From assembly GCA_946479535.1 (NCBI GenBank), contig CAMLGP010000016.1, positions 1 through 14,487 of the forward strand: a DNA stretch of 14,487 nucleotides. The letters are read 5' to 3'. The notes beneath the pieces are model-generated. The model did not search any database. It worked only from the letters and a program-made list of their open reading frames with translations, and was not told the origin of the DNA. Origin of the DNA: an uncultured Bacteroidota bacterium. Its GTDB lineage: Bacteria > Bacteroidota > Bacteroidia > Chitinophagales > Chitinophagaceae. This document shows, piece by piece, positions 6,587-12,732 of the stretch (within the stretch, counting starts at the first letter, position 1; each line of letters starts with the position of its first letter). The translations under genes and the position numbers were made by a program.

Positions 6587-6660
6587 GATGGGAAATTCGT
6601 TTCCCTGTACTTACTAACCCATCTTTATATTGATCCCTTCGATGTTTCGAGGGGATTTTT
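6587..6660 (+). ncRNA. candidate ~74-nt small RNA with intrinsic terminator
   Basis: No plus-strand gene precedes the strong terminator at 6633-6660, yet a promoter with correct spacing lies just upstream, so a short independent transcript is the simplest reading. Its 5' half can fold two exclusive ways that share G6590-G6592. One is GGGAAA (6590-6595) with TTTCCC (6600-6605) around a TTCG loop. The other is GATGGG (6587-6592) with CCCATC (6618-6623). No convincing ORF is present. I do not recognise it as tmRNA, RNase P RNA, SRP RNA, 6S RNA or a tRNA. An alternative is an attenuator in a long yicC leader, but yicC has a closer promoter candidate. Confidence 0.5.
6633..6660 (+). terminator. 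intrinsic terminator of the candidate small RNA
   Basis: ATCCCTTCGA (6633-6642) pairs with TCGAGGGGAT (6647-6656) over ten positions with one G-U pair and a TGTT loop. The stem is followed by TTTT (6657-6660) and, after AG, TTT. It is a classical rho-independent terminator on the plus strand. Confidence 0.75.
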
Positions 6661-6712
6661 AGTTTAATAAAACCTATTCCATCGAAAGGCAACAGCCTGA
6701 ATCCATTCCCTG

Positions 6713-6882
6713 ATCAGTTTATTTTAAGATTAATAGAAGAGAAGCTGCTAGCCTTTAGCAATTAGATATTAAAATCTGGAAAATAAACTAAACGAAGAAT
6801 GATCGGTTGCCAACCACTTATAACTAATAGCTAAAGGCTAACAGCTAATGGCTCCAAATAAAGTACAGTAGAATAAACCGAT
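6713..6882. repeat. MITE-like inverted-repeat element built of CTAANNG heptamers
   Basis: The inner arms 6744-6765 and 6824-6845 are inverted copies matching at 20 of 22 positions, with a 58-nt spacer. The right arm is part of four tandem heptamers: CTAATAG, CTAAAGG, CTAACAG, CTAATGG (6824-6851). The left arm, read on the minus strand, is CTAATTG, CTAAAGG, CTAGCAG. The outer arms ATCAGTTTATT (6713-6723) and AATAAACCGAT (6872-6882) are inverted copies at 10 of 11 positions. A small hairpin GGTTG-C-CAACC lies in the spacer (6805-6815). No transposase and no clear target duplication are seen. Confidence 0.55.
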
Positions 6883-6888
6883 TTAAAA

Positions 6889-6896
6889 TACCTTTA
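6889..6896 (+). promoter_or_regulatory. possible -7 box of yicC (TACCTTTA)
   Basis: One mismatch to TAnnTTTG, at the last base, 21 nt before the yicC ATG. No TTG lies at -33 spacing. This is the weakest member of the -7 boxes in the window. Confidence 0.35.
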
Positions 6897-6917
6897 TACA
6901 AATCAAATAACCCTTTC

Positions 6918-7793
6918 ATGCTCAAATCCATGACCGGTTTTGGAAGAGCCGAAGACAATGTTGGAGATAAGACGTTCCTGGTTGATGTAAAATCACTTAA
7001 TGGCAAACAGTTCGAACTTCAATTGAAGCTTCCAGCCCTGTTGAGGCCTTTTGAATTTGATATCAGGCGACTGGTTTCAGAAAAATTGGGGCGCGGCAGC
7101 ATTGATTGTACCATCAGCCTTAAAGAAACAGGTACAGCAAAGCCCATTACCATCAATACTGATCTTGCCAAGGCCTACTATAAGCCCCTGGCCGAGTTGT
7201 CAGCTGCGTTAAATCTCGATGCTTCCCATATCCTTAGCACCCTGGTGAAGCTGCCTGAGGTTATTACACCCAGCAGTGAGACCCTGAATGATTCAGAATG
7301 GCGCAAATTGCAACAGGTAATAGCTAAAGCCATCGATAATCTGAATGAACACCGGCTTAATGAGGGCAGGTCACTGGAAGAAGACCTGCTTTTTCGTATC
7401 AATAATATCCTGCACCAGCAGCAGGAGGTAATAAAACTGGAACCTCTGAGACAGGTGAAGATCAGAGAAGGGATTACAAAGCTTCTGGAAGAAAATGTTG
7501 GTAAGGAAAATTATGACGGTAATCGCCTGGAACAGGAACTAATCTATTATATAGAAAAAATAGATATCAGTGAAGAACAGGTGCGACTGAAAAATCATTG
7601 TGATTACTTTAAAACTTTGCTTACCGATGCGGATGATTCCAAGGGGAAAAAGTTGTCCTTTATCCTCCAGGAGATAGGTCGCGAGATCAATACAACCGGG
7701 TCAAAAGCCTATGATTCTACCATTCAGAAATGTGTGGTATTGATGAAAGATGAGTTGGAAAAGGCAAAGGAACAGGTCCTGAATGTCCTGTAA
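6918..7793 (+). CDS. yicC: YicC/YloC family endoribonuclease
   Basis: A 291-residue cytoplasmic protein of the YicC family, whose E. coli and Bacillus members are reported endoribonucleases involved in RNA turnover. The N-terminus has the diagnostic MLKSMTGFGRAE, then VDVKSLNGKQFELQLKLP and RPFEFDIRRLVSEKLGRGSID. The C-terminal DUF1732 portion has EEQVRLKNHCDYFKTLL, KGKKLSFILQEIGREINTTGSKA (~241-263) and the final amphipathic helix to the stop. Length and both domains are complete. The ATG at 6918 coincides with the family start. In many bacteria yicC precedes gmk (guanylate kinase); here it is followed instead by a REP-like palindrome and gldH. Confidence 0.93.
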   Translation: MLKSMTGFGRAEDNVGDKTFLVDVKSLNGKQFELQLKLPALLRPFEFDIRRLVSEKLGRGSIDCTISLKETGTAKPITINTDLAKAYYKPLAELSAALNLDASHILSTLVKLPEVITPSSETLNDSEWRKLQQVIAKAIDNLNEHRLNEGRSLEEDLLFRINNILHQQQEVIKLEPLRQVKIREGITKLLEENVGKENYDGNRLEQELIYYIEKIDISEEQVRLKNHCDYFKTLLTDADDSKGKKLSFILQEIGREINTTGSKAYDSTIQKCVVLMKDELEKAKEQVLNVL

Positions 7794-7798
7794 CCCCC

Positions 7799-7833
7799 AT
7801 CCCGATAGCTAGCTATCGGGACTATCGGGATAG
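7799..7833. repeat. REP-like palindrome with a duplicated arm (CCCGATAG / CTATCGGG)
   Basis: Bases 7800-7821 form a perfect 22-bp palindrome: TCCCGATAG, centre CTAG, CTATCGGGA. The right arm CTATCGGGA is repeated immediately in tandem (7813-7821 and 7822-7830) and then continues TAG. One left arm can therefore pair with either right arm. It starts 5 bp after the yicC stop and has no T-run, so it looks like an intergenic palindromic repeat or 3'-end stabiliser rather than a classical terminator. It covers the -33 region of the gldH promoter. Confidence 0.75.
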
Positions 7834-7837
7834 TAAT

Positions 7838-7845
7838 TACATTTG
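7838..7845 (+). promoter_or_regulatory. putative -7 box of the gldH operon (TACATTTG)
   Basis: A perfect TAnnTTTG match ending 16 nt before the TTG start of gldH, only 4 bp after the REP-like repeat. The expected leader holds a run of nine A (7847-7855) and no Shine-Dalgarno sequence. Confidence 0.6.
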
Positions 7846-7861
7846 CAAAAAAAAATCCTCA

Positions 7862-8332
7862 TTGAAAAAGCTGGTTTATATTTCTTATTTAATCCTTCTG
7901 GTTTCAATATTGTTTTCCTGTACCACTATTGATATTTTTGAAAAAAGCGTAGCCATTCCCGGCCACGAATGGAAATCGTCTTACAGGCCTTCTTTTGAAT
8001 TTAATATTACTGATACCACCACTACCTATAATGTATTTCTGGTTTTCCGGCATACTGAGAAATACAATTTCAATAATATCTTCATTAACCTTTACGTGAA
8101 GGGCCCCGGTATGGATTCTACCATCAAGATCCAGCAGGATGTATTACTTGCCACCAACGAAAAAGGGTGGCTGGGCACTGGAATGGATGATGTATACGAA
8201 CACCGCAGCACTTTGGCTGCAAGGCAACCCTTAAAAGCAGGCACTTATAACTTTACCATTGAACAAATAATGCGGGAAGACCCCCTCCAGGAAGTATTGA
8301 ATGTGGGTCTCAGGCTTGAAAAAGAAAAATAG
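7862..8332 (+). CDS. gldH: gliding motility lipoprotein GldH
   Basis: A 156-residue lipoprotein. A lipoprotein signal peptide at residues 1-20 ends in the lipobox LFSC, with Cys20 as the acylated residue. The mature part matches the GldH pattern: IFEKSVAIPGHEWKSS, then FNITDTTTTYNVFLVFRHTEKYNFNNIFINLYVKGPG, GWLGTGMDDVYEHR and GTYNFTIEQIMREDPLQEVLNVGLRLE. GldH is needed for gliding in Flavobacterium and is linked to the type IX secretion/gliding machinery in the envelope. The frame starts at a TTG; no in-frame ATG or GTG precedes it downstream of the promoter, and MKKLVYISYL is a typical signal start, so TTG is the likely initiator. The stop lies 8 bp before the kinase gene, suggesting one operon. 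Confidence 0.88.
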   Translation: MKKLVYISYLILLVSILFSCTTIDIFEKSVAIPGHEWKSSYRPSFEFNITDTTTTYNVFLVFRHTEKYNFNNIFINLYVKGPGMDSTIKIQQDVLLATNEKGWLGTGMDDVYEHRSTLAARQPLKAGTYNFTIEQIMREDPLQEVLNVGLRLEKEK

Positions 8333-8340
8333 GTAGCGTC

Positions 8341-9333
8341 ATGGCTGACTCAACCAGAAAAAAGCTGGCCCGTGCAACATTTATTTACTGGATGCTGCTG
8401 ACTTATATAGTAGCGGCACTGGTATGGTGGTTTATTTCCCTGGAAAGGCAGAACGACCAGATGAAGGATTACAAGGTCCTCCAGCTAACTGCTACCGTTG
8501 ATAGCACCATTTCACCTGGTTTATATGCAACTGAGTACCGGGAAATTGAAAAGGTGTTCAGAAGGAATCGTACCAAATACGTGAGTGAAGGAACCGTATT
8601 TCTTGGACTGCTGGCCCTTGGCGCTCTCTTTGTTTACCGGTCAGTACAACGACAGTTCAATGTTCAACAGCAACAACAGAATTTTATGATGGCTGTTACA
8701 CATGAATTAAAGACACCTATCTCTGTTGTAAAGTTGAACCTGGAAACTCTTCAGAAATATTCCCTGGATCCCCAGAAGCAAAAAAGACTGATATATACCA
8801 CGCTGGAGGAAACAGCAAGGTTGAATTTCCTTACCAATAATATTCTTATTTCCTCTCAGCTGGAAGGAGGTGGTTATGCCATTTCCAGAGAAGAACTGGA
8901 CATCTCAACCCTGCTGGACGAAAGCAAAAACGACTTCCGGTCAAGGTTTCCCGATCGCAATTTTGTCACTGAAATTGAACCCGATACTGAAATAAAGGGG
9001 GATGCGCTCCTTTTACAGATGCTGATCAATAATCTGGTAGAAAACGCCATCAAGTATTCACCAAGGGAGTGCCCCATAAAGGCATCCCTAAAAATGGATA
9101 ATGATATGGTAAAGCTGTTCATCTCAGATGAAGGCCCCGGAATTCCAGACGAGGAAAAGAAAAAGATATTTCAAAAGTTTTATCGCATTGGTAATGAAGC
9201 TACCCGCAAAACCCAGGGTACCGGTCTCGGGTTGTATCTTTGCAGCAAGATAGCGGCCGATCACAATGCCGACATTCTGGTGACAAACAATATTCCTTCC
9301 GGAAGTACATTTGTGGTTCGGTTCTATTCATAA
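8341..9333 (+). CDS. sensor histidine kinase of a two-component system
   Basis: A 330-residue inner-membrane kinase. TM1 is at about 14-33 and TM2 at about 84-99, with a short ~50-residue periplasmic segment between them, so the sensing domain is small. The HisKA region has the H-box VTHELKTPIS with phosphorylatable His121. The ATPase domain shows the N-box INNLVENAIKYS (Asn235), G1 DEGPGIP (263-269), F-box FQKFYRIG and G2 GTGLGLYL (293-300). All catalytic motifs are intact. There is no HAMP or PAS domain. It lies 8 bp after gldH and 10 bp before the response regulator gene, so the regulator is its evident partner. The signal is unknown; the linkage to gldH suggests an envelope or motility cue, which is inference. 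Confidence 0.93.
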   Translation: MADSTRKKLARATFIYWMLLTYIVAALVWWFISLERQNDQMKDYKVLQLTATVDSTISPGLYATEYREIEKVFRRNRTKYVSEGTVFLGLLALGALFVYRSVQRQFNVQQQQQNFMMAVTHELKTPISVVKLNLETLQKYSLDPQKQKRLIYTTLEETARLNFLTNNILISSQLEGGGYAISREELDISTLLDESKNDFRSRFPDRNFVTEIEPDTEIKGDALLLQMLINNLVENAIKYSPRECPIKASLKMDNDMVKLFISDEGPGIPDEEKKKIFQKFYRIGNEATRKTQGTGLGLYLCSKIAADHNADILVTNNIPSGSTFVVRFYS

Positions 9334-9343
9334 CCAGGATCAT

Positions 9344-10051
9344 ATGAGCGAAACGAAAAAGACATCAATATTACTTGTTGAGGACGAAGAGAATCTCCAT
9401 GAAGCATTGAAGCTGAACCTGGAACTGGAAGGCTATGACGTGACTTCTGCATTTGATGGCGCTGCCGCCCAAAAGACCATCGAGAAAGAATATTTCGACC
9501 TGATCATCCTTGATGTAATGCTTCCCGAGATTGATGGGATCAGCGTTGCAGAAAATATCCGGATAAGCAATAATGAAGTTCCGATCCTGATATTAAGCGC
9601 AAAAAATAGCAGTGCAGACAGGGTACTAGGTTTAAAGAAAGGGGCTGATGATTATCTCACCAAACCCTTTAACCTGGAAGAATTGCTTTTGCGCGTACAC
9701 AAGCTCATCGACAAGAATAAAAAACTGCAGGATAAATCAACCGTTGGTAATAGCTACACATTTGGCAATAATATTATCGATTTCAAAGCACAGGAAGCAA
9801 CTACCCGGTCCAACGGCAAGATCCAGTTGAGCAAAAAGGAAACCATGTTGCTGAAGCTGCTGATCGAAAACAAAAATGAAGTTGTGCCGAGAGAAAAAAT
9901 ATTACAATCTGTTTGGGGTTATAATGTATATCCCACTACAAGAACTATCGACAACTTCATACTTAATTTCCGCAAATATTTTGAAGAAGACAGTCGCAAT
10001 CCCAAATACTTTCATTCAGTAAGAGGTGTAGGATATAAATATTCAGAGTAA
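9344..10051 (+). CDS. OmpR/PhoB-family DNA-binding response regulator
   Basis: A 235-residue two-domain regulator. The receiver domain (7-~122) has the acidic pair Glu13/Asp14, phosphoacceptor Asp57 in LIILDVMLPEIDG, Ser85 in ILILSAKN and Lys107 in DYLTKPF. A winged-helix DNA-binding domain (~135-235) follows, with LSKKETMLLKLLIENKNEVVPREKIL, WGYNVYPTTRTIDNFILNFRK and the ending SVRGVGYKY. ATG 9344 (MSETKK) is chosen over an upstream in-frame GTG at 9311, because the latter would overlap the kinase gene and add non-family sequence. Its stop codon directly abuts the stop of the convergent batD gene with no bases between them. Confidence 0.94.
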   Translation: MSETKKTSILLVEDEENLHEALKLNLELEGYDVTSAFDGAAAQKTIEKEYFDLIILDVMLPEIDGISVAENIRISNNEVPILILSAKNSSADRVLGLKKGADDYLTKPFNLEELLLRVHKLIDKNKKLQDKSTVGNSYTFGNNIIDFKAQEATTRSNGKIQLSKKETMLLKLLIENKNEVVPREKILQSVWGYNVYPTTRTIDNFILNFRKYFEEDSRNPKYFHSVRGVGYKYSE

Positions 10052-11854
10052 CTAGAACTGATTGGCAGTTACTGTTTTTAGAATACCCTCAAGTACCTCC
10101 GTGGCGCTTTCAAGTAATACCTTCTTATCAACCGGCATTTCCACATCAGCAAAAAGTCCGGTTTCACAGTCTTCCAGAATGGTTAAAATGGTTTGTTGCG
10201 CGGAAGGCTCCACTCCTTTCTGATCCATCGTTATTATCAAACTATATCGGCTCATGCCACTTCCTTTCAGCTCTAAATACCGGCTGAAGAAATTCCAGAT
10301 ACATTGACGAAATACAGTATAGAATTCTTTATTACTGGAATTCAAATTTTCAAGAGCTGGTTTAAGTATTTCACCAACTGTTGGAGGCAATGGCGCCCTG
10401 TTAAGTTTCAGCTTTTCTACTCTGGCCTCCTGTAATTTTCTTCTCCATAATATTACAGCACCCACGGCTACCATTACCAAAAGCAGGATTGCAAGAATTG
10501 TTCCTGTATAATCATGGCTCGATAATAGATTCGCTTTCTCTACAGCCTTATCTACTGGTTTTTCCCTTGTAGCTATTTTAACAAGGACCGGCCGGGTAAC
10601 TACGGTTTTAAATCCGTTACTGTCTGGATCAAAAAAGGAAAAACGTATGGAAGGAATGGTATAGGTCCCGGGTTTGGTAGACAGGAAAGGTATATGAAAG
10701 GTCCGCTTCCCCTTCATGGGAGAAATAGTATGGTCCAACTCATCCTTTATCCGGGCATCAAAAACCTCAAGTCCTTCTGGCCATTTAATGACAGGTGAGC
10801 CCAATTGGGTAAAATTCCCTTTGCCGGAAACAGTAACAATCAACTCACCCTGTTCATTCTTTCCCAGTTCACCTTTATTGAATGCAGATGAAATTGAAAA
10901 ATTACCAGTAGCGCCGGTGAAATCAGAAGGCCTGTTTTTTGCAGGTGCAGGTTTTACTGTAATAGGAATGGAGGGGGAACGCATGCTGGATTCAAAGGTT
11001 TCTACGCCTTTTGGCGGAGGCGCAGGTTCTCCTCCAAACATCCCTTCCTTTATATCCTGCTCTATCTTTTTATTTACAATACTTCGTGAAAAATCAACCT
11101 TAGTCACTACTTCCATCGGATCAATAGTGTATTGCCCTTCCCGCAATGGGTACAATTGCACTTTACGTACTGTATGTACATCAAATTTGTTTCCGTTAAT
11201 AGTTTCAATGGCTGATTGCCTGTCGTCCAAACCAACCATATCCTGCACAGTGAAGCCATAAAATCCTGGATTCTTTACAATATCGGAACGGGATACCAGT
11301 CTTGAATACAATTTGAAGGTGGCAGTAACAGGTTCTCCAACAAAGACGCTTTTCTTATCAACCTGTACTTTAAGGAAAAGATTGTCCCTGATCTTTTTTT
11401 CAGGATTCTCATCTGGGGCGAGATAATAGGCTGCGTTATTAGATTCACGCAGCCGGGCCTGTATATTTCTTCTGGCTGCTTCCTCCTTGCTGATCACTTC
11501 CACCAATACATCGTCAACCTTCACAAATTGATTGGAAGTTCTGGCTCCTGCTCCGGGTATGGTATATTTTCCCGGTTTCAGCGCTTCTAAAGTGTAAATG
11601 ATATTCCTGAGATTCTTTGGATCACCTGTGCCATAAGTAACTGCAGTACGAATTTCAGGCTGACTGACAATTCTGAAACCGTTAAAATCAGGGGGAAAGA
11701 ATTCAATATCGCTGCGGTCTTCCAGCAGGTATTGTATGCGGAAGGGTTCGCCAACTACAACCGGACCCTGTCTGTATTCAGCCTGGAATACAATCTGAGA
11801 GCTTGCAACAAGGGTCAGGATCAGTAGTAATGATATGAGAACTGTTTTTTTCAT
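10052..11854 (-). CDS. batD: BatD family protein (aerotolerance-type membrane protein)
   Basis: A 600-residue protein with a signal peptide at 1-19 (KKTVLISLLLILTLVASSQ). A large periplasmic region follows, made of repeated Ig-like beta domains: VFQAEYRQGPVVVGEPFRIQYLLE near the N-terminus, VQVDKKSVFVGEPVTATFKLYS further on, and GELIVTVSGKGNFTQLGSPVIKWPEGLEVFD later. The pattern 'V-x-V-G-E-P' repeats, as is typical of BatD. One transmembrane helix near 447-468 is followed by a ~128-residue cytoplasmic tail. BatD normally sits with batA, batB, batC and a MoxR ATPase; none of these is present here. ATG 11854 is chosen over an in-frame TTG at 11887, since it begins the signal peptide. The exact function of Bat proteins is not settled. 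Confidence 0.88.
   Translation of the reverse strand: MKKTVLISLLLILTLVASSQIVFQAEYRQGPVVVGEPFRIQYLLEDRSDIEFFPPDFNGFRIVSQPEIRTAVTYGTGDPKNLRNIIYTLEALKPGKYTIPGAGARTSNQFVKVDDVLVEVISKEEAARRNIQARLRESNNAAYYLAPDENPEKKIRDNLFLKVQVDKKSVFVGEPVTATFKLYSRLVSRSDIVKNPGFYGFTVQDMVGLDDRQSAIETINGNKFDVHTVRKVQLYPLREGQYTIDPMEVVTKVDFSRSIVNKKIEQDIKEGMFGGEPAPPPKGVETFESSMRSPSIPITVKPAPAKNRPSDFTGATGNFSISSAFNKGELGKNEQGELIVTVSGKGNFTQLGSPVIKWPEGLEVFDARIKDELDHTISPMKGKRTFHIPFLSTKPGTYTIPSIRFSFFDPDSNGFKTVVTRPVLVKIATREKPVDKAVEKANLLSSHDYTGTILAILLLVMVAVGAVILWRRKLQEARVEKLKLNRAPLPPTVGEILKPALENLNSSNKEFYTVFRQCIWNFFSRYLELKGSGMSRYSLIITMDQKGVEPSAQQTILTILEDCETGLFADVEMPVDKKVLLESATEVLEGILKTVTANQF
10056..10079 (+). terminator. weak possible terminator after the response regulator
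   Basis: AACTG (10056-10060) and CAGTT (10066-10070) form a 5-bp stem around ATTGG, followed after ACTG by five T (10075-10079). It lies inside the 3' end of convergent batD. The stem is short, so support is weak. Confidence 0.25.
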
Positions 11855-11897
11855 CCCGGGGAGATAAAAATATAACTCAACGGGCAAAGGCCCGGTG

Positions 11898-11905
11898 CAA
11901 AGTTA
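11898..11905 (-). promoter_or_regulatory. putative -7 box of batD (TAACTTTG on minus strand)
   Basis: A perfect TAnnTTTG match on the minus strand, between the SDR stop and batD, 43 nt before the chosen ATG. It suggests batD has its own promoter rather than depending on the upstream SDR gene. Confidence 0.5.
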
Positions 11906-11933
11906 TGACAGGCGGGGAATGAGTTTAAAAGGT

Positions 11934-12641
11934 TTAGAGGTCGCCGAGTTGTGGCCTTACCACTATATCTTCCACGCAGGCCTGGGCAGATAGCTGGGAG
12001 GCAGCATAGACCAGTTTGGCGATATCATCTGCCTGCATGATCCTTTTGGGGTCTACTCCGCTGCTTTTCCATGAGTCTGTATAGGTGGCTCCTGCATAAA
12101 CCGCCGTTACCTTGATACCATAAGATTTCATTTCATGCCGCAGGTTTTTGGAAAACCCGGCAAGGGCAAATTTGCTGATACTGTAAGCGCCCCCATTTGG
12201 GTAGGCCTGTAATGAGGCAATTGAACAGATATTGAAGATGTGGCCGCTTTTCTGTTTCATCATGGAAGGTACTAGCAATCGCGTTAAATGATAGGCACTA
12301 TAGAAATTGATATCCATCTGCTTCTCCATTACACCTTCTGCTTCATCATGTACATTTCCAGGAATGAAAGTACCCGCATTATTTACCAGCATATCAATTT
12401 TGCGATCCTTCTCCAGGGCCCATGCGGCAAATTTTTTAACCTGTTCCTTAACCGATAGATCGCAGGCATGAGTGAGAATAGTAGTACGGGGGAATCTTCC
12501 CTGTAATTCCTTTCCGGTCAGCAGTAGTTTTTCCTTGTTCTGGGAACAGAGCAGGAGCGTATGACCCTGTTTGTCATCGCCAAACGTTGAAGCGATAGCT
12601 TTTCCCAATCCACGTGATGCACCGGTAATTACGATGTTCAT
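11934..12641 (-). CDS. short-chain dehydrogenase/reductase (classical SDR)
   Basis: A 235-residue classical SDR oxidoreductase using NAD(P)H. It has TGASRGLG at 6-13, CDLS at 60-63, NNAG at 87-90, catalytic-tetrad Asn112 in DINFYSAYH, Ser140, Tyr153 and Lys157 (YSISK). The post-catalytic strand VTAVYAGATYTDSW takes the place of the usual PG-x-x-x-T motif, with Ala-Gly replacing Pro-Gly. The substrate cannot be inferred; the overall pattern resembles small carbonyl-reductase or sepiapterin-reductase-like proteins. ATG 12641 is preferred to the in-frame ATG 12695, because the Rossmann fold normally begins a few residues before TGASRG. It is divergent from the HAD gene (91 bp between starts) and in line with batD, 79 bp upstream of the batD start. 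Confidence 0.9.
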   Translation of the reverse strand: MNIVITGASRGLGKAIASTFGDDKQGHTLLLCSQNKEKLLLTGKELQGRFPRTTILTHACDLSVKEQVKKFAAWALEKDRKIDMLVNNAGTFIPGNVHDEAEGVMEKQMDINFYSAYHLTRLLVPSMMKQKSGHIFNICSIASLQAYPNGGAYSISKFALAGFSKNLRHEMKSYGIKVTAVYAGATYTDSWKSSGVDPKRIMQADDIAKLVYAASQLSAQACVEDIVVRPQLGDL

Positions 12642-12720
12642 AGAATGATTGTTGATCCACGAAGTAATACCTTTTTTTAGAATTAATGTTGCCATTCAGG
12701 GCAATACCACCGCACACAAT

Positions 12721-12728
12721 TAATTTTG
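12721..12728 (+). promoter_or_regulatory. putative -7 box of the HAD nucleotidase gene (TAATTTTG)
   Basis: A perfect TAnnTTTG match with only 4 nt between it and the ATG at 12733. If it is the real -7 element, transcription would begin within a few bases of the start codon and the mRNA would be essentially leaderless. Confidence 0.55.
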
Positions 12729-12732
12729 CAGC

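Larger units (their letters stand above)
6176..6917. other. 742-bp AT-rich intergenic region between lpxD-type gene and yicC
   Basis: The longest gene-free stretch in the window. From left to right it holds the lpxD-type promoter (6191-6198), the palindrome CCCGATCGGG (6209-6218), a promoter-like pair upstream of a 30-codon micro-ORF (6365-6457), a perfect DnaA box (6507-6515), and a very AT-rich tract (about 6520-6585). These are followed by a candidate small RNA with its own promoter and terminator (6587-6660), an inverted-repeat element (6713-6882), and a possible yicC promoter (6889-6896). The only longer open frame (minus strand, 6139-6333) has no protein-like features, and I do not accept it. 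Confidence 0.7.

Noticed and set aside
6176..6917. Chromosome origin (oriC)
   Set aside because: Only one perfect DnaA box is visible, there is no box cluster, and no dnaA, dnaN, gidA or similar genes are nearby.
10716..11261. 181-codon open frame antisense to batD
   Set aside because: It lies wholly inside batD, has Ser/Pro-rich low-information sequence and no domain or promoter; it is a shadow of the coding strand.
12642..12695. Longer SDR start at ATG 12695
   Set aside because: The 18 extra residues precede the normal start of the Rossmann fold and look non-coding; it cannot be fully excluded.
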